Of a DNA stretch of 64,000 nt, positions 62,338 to 64,000 are shown piece by piece (the first letter of the stretch is position 1; the number at the start of each line of letters is the position of its first letter). The stretch is from ATX-6F1 sp943369485 (GTDB taxonomy: Bacteria > Cyanobacteriota > Cyanobacteriia > PCC-6307 > Cyanobiaceae), in contig CALRNH020000013.1 of NCBI GenBank assembly GCA_943369485.1, positions 1 through 64,000 of the forward strand. The letters are read 5' to 3'. Below the pieces are notes generated by a model. That model made no database searches. It saw nothing but the letters and a program-made list of their open reading frames with translations, and was not told the DNA's origin. The position numbers and the translations under genes were made by a program.

Positions 62338-63222
62338 TCAGGGGTTGCAGGCGTCGCAATGGGCCGGGTCGGCCGCCAGCAGACCATCGCGGCGAGGCTG
62401 CTCTTCGATGTGCCCGCAGGAGCCGCAACCGAAACGCTCCCGGGCCACCAGGGCACTGGGCCGCCCGCACCAGCCGCAGGGGAGCCCGGGCACGGTGTCG
62501 ATCAGCCCCCAGCCCGGGGCGGCGCAGGCGGGGCAGGGGGTGGCCAGGCGCCGCGCCAGCTGGAAGGCCAGCCGCCGGATCGTGGCCATGCGGGTGGGAT
62601 TGCGGTGGGCGCGCATGTCCGTTTCGACCACGGCCAGACCAGCGCTGGAGGCTCGGCTGCAGCGATCGATCGCCGCCACCAGCTGTTCGCGTGTGCTCAG
62701 GTCTTTGAGACAGAGAGGATCCAGGGCCTGCTGGGGCCGCACGATCAAACCGTGGCGCGGGAAGCCCACCCGTTGCAGCCAGGGCTCCAGATCGTCACCG
62801 GGCCGCACGCTGCGCTGATCGAAGTTGGTGCGTCTGGCCAGCAGCTGTTCCTGGATCACCAGCCCCCGGCCCTGATCGATGAAGGTCATCCACTCGGCGC
62901 CGCCGGCCAGGAACGGCAGGCCTGGCATCGGGCCGAAGCTGCCCTCGCTGGCCAGCCCCAGCTCCAGGCCGGTGTGGGCGATGGCGGCCTCCGCCTTGAG
63001 CCGGCAGGTGGTGGCCGCGTCGGCCGGCCGCGGCCGCTCGCCGCTGAAGGTGCCGAGCGCATCGGTGTCGAAGCCGGCGGCCAGCACCAGCTCCAGCCCC
63101 AGGGCGGCGCGGAAGGGGCGGGCTGTGGCGCGTTCCTTGCCGTGGCGGGTGGCCAGAGCGAGGCGCCGGCCCCGGTAGGCCGTGAACGGCACCAGCGGAC
63201 GGTTCAAAGGAAGCCACCGCAC
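62338..63222 (-). CDS. DUF6671 family protein with C-terminal zinc ribbon
   Basis: 294 residues. The N terminus ALATRHGKERATARPFRAAL, GLELVLAAGFDTDALGTFSG is the DUF6671-type start, and VVETDMRAHRNPTRMATIRR is a second conserved-looking block. The C terminus carries seven or more cysteines in pairs (CPACAAPGWG, CGWCGRP, CGSCGH, CDACNP), fitting a zinc-ribbon pair. Biochemical role unknown. A strong terminator follows. Confidence 0.82.
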   Translation of the reverse strand: MRWLPLNRPLVPFTAYRGRRLALATRHGKERATARPFRAALGLELVLAAGFDTDALGTFSGERPRPADAATTCRLKAEAAIAHTGLELGLASEGSFGPMPGLPFLAGGAEWMTFIDQGRGLVIQEQLLARRTNFDQRSVRPGDDLEPWLQRVGFPRHGLIVRPQQALDPLCLKDLSTREQLVAAIDRCSRASSAGLAVVETDMRAHRNPTRMATIRRLAFQLARRLATPCPACAAPGWGLIDTVPGLPCGWCGRPSALVARERFGCGSCGHIEEQPRRDGLLAADPAHCDACNP

Positions 63223-63527
63223 GGGTTGGAGGCTGCTGGGCGGAGGTTAGGGGTGAAGGCGTCGGCCAGGGCCTGGGCGTTGGCGGCTGATTCGATCAAG
63301 TGGGCTTATGGGCTCAATCTGAAATCCTGGCCATTATCGAAACCCACTGCTTCGGCGCGCCCCCTATCGTTCGCGCACTCCGCCCGCTGAAGGTCAACGA
63401 TTCGACGCTGAATGGTCCCACCCAGGGACAATGTTTATGAAGAATTGTAGGCATGTGGATGGAGTTGATCGCAATGAATCGCTCCACGGATGCCTTTGAC
63501 CATCCGTGGCGTTGATGTTCTGAACCA
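63223..63527. other. Divergent promoter region between DUF6671 and Crp/Fnr genes
   Basis: About 305 bp with no gene. An AT-rich stretch around 63430-63450 (AATGTTTATGAAGAATTGTA) is the best candidate for the -10 region of the regulator gene. A 9-bp inverted repeat lies further downstream at 63485-63510. Confidence 0.5.
63485..63510. promoter_or_regulatory. 9-bp inverted repeat upstream of the Crp/Fnr gene
   Basis: CCACGGATG (63485-63493) and CATCCGTGG (63502-63510), 8 nt apart, ending 17 bp before the start codon. A site here on the leader or promoter could serve autoregulation. It does not match the NtcA GTA-N8-TAC or CRP TGTGA-N6-TCACA consensus. Confidence 0.5.
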
Positions 63528-64000
63528 TGACCCTTGCCAGGCCCGAACGACAGCTCAGGCTCAGCCTCCGATCCGACGATCTGTTGCCGAGTGACCTGAG
63601 CTGGCGGATCGAATCGGGCTACATCAGAGCCAACACCTGGAACGAGGAGGGCGACTCCATCACCCTGGGCCTCTGGGGGCCCGGTGAGCTGATCACGCCC
63701 ACGGGTTGTGGGCTGAGCCCCTACGAACTGGTTTCACTTTCGCCCGTGGTGGTGCAGGAAGTGACCCCAACGGAAGGAGAGTATCGGGCGTTCCTCAAGG
63801 AGCAGATCACCCAGACGTCCACCTTGCTGCAGATCAATCGTCTGCGGCCTGCGGAGTTGCGCCTGCTGCATCTGCTGCGCTGGATCACCGAACGTTTCGG
63901 CCTCATGACCAGTGATGGCGCCACTCTGCCGATCGAGGCGATGAACCTGACCCATCGCCATCTGGCCGAGATTTCCGGCATGACCAGGGTGACGGTCACC
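63528..64000 (+). CDS. Crp/Fnr family transcriptional regulator (partial)
   Basis: 157 codons visible, truncated by the window edge. A reduced cyclic-nucleotide-binding-like beta roll (SGYIRANTWNEEGDSITLGL, WGPGELITP) is followed by the dimer helix (FLKEQITQTSTLLQINRLRP) and the start of the winged helix (AELRLLHLLRWITERFG; LTHRHLAEISGMTRVTVT is the recognition helix). The N-terminal domain is short and lacks the cAMP-binding RExA signature, so the effector is unknown. Related picocyanobacterial regulators control nitrogen or metal responses. Confidence 0.85.

Overview
The window looks like chromosome of a GC-rich picocyanobacterium, most likely a Cyanobium or freshwater/brackish Synechococcus relative. 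Supporting this are two high-light-inducible (Hli) genes behind an HLR1-like box, a flavodiiron Flv3/Flv1 pair, a DUF98-type chorismate lyase for plastoquinone synthesis, two acyl-lipid desaturases, several short proteins of the picocyanobacterial type, and scattered GCGATCGC (HIP1) octamers (for example 21760, 26244, 44006, 50868, 51726). No rRNA, tRNA, CRISPR array or complete insertion sequence was seen.

Layout. 1-5 kb: the N-terminal ~1,666 residues of a giant extracellular phosphatase-like protein that runs off the left edge. 5-16 kb: housekeeping and small conserved genes (VTT membrane protein, AI-2E-type transporter, ligA, SprT-like protease, chorismate lyase, mnmG). 16-18.7 kb: a ferredoxin lacking its fourth cluster cysteine, an hli operon with a tiny membrane gene inside it, and a PilZ protein. 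18.7-24 kb: a large hydrolase coupled to a Yip1-like membrane protein, diverging from an ArsM-like methyltransferase and a 2H phosphoesterase. 24-28.9 kb: accessory DNA with a YhaV toxin and decayed antitoxin, membrane proteins and an arylsulfatase remnant. 28.9-32.7 kb: an NDH-2-like oxidoreductase and a two-gene operon of a DgcN-like protein and a PLP racemase.

32.8-39.9 kb is the standout. About eleven small unrelated genes lie all on the minus strand, visibly poorer in GC than the flanks. Many are separated by ~85-90 bp imperfect palindromes bounded by YYYAAC and GTTRRR cores. This is the organisation of an integron gene-cassette array. The cassettes include a HEPN-domain protein, a PhnB-type VOC protein, a TspO-like protein, an SRPBCC protein, a broken DHFR-like gene, a methyltransferase, a lipoprotein and small membrane proteins. 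An attI-like junction lies at the right end, but no integrase gene is visible, so within this window it is a cluster of attC sites lacking an integrase (a CALIN).

40.6-53.6 kb returns to core genome: cbpA-cbpM, a secreted FecR/CAP-like protein, a glutathione transferase, dnaB, rplI, two delta-9-type desaturases around an unknown gene, a YnbB-like PLP enzyme, and gcvH-gcvP. 54-62 kb is rich in redox genes: pirin, an Old Yellow Enzyme reductase and a frameshifted CDGSH-like ORF diverge from an HxlR regulator; a Kir-type potassium channel follows; then flv3-flv1-rubrerythrin, with a perfect 13-bp inverted repeat before rubrerythrin. The window ends in a DUF6671 protein and a truncated Crp/Fnr regulator.
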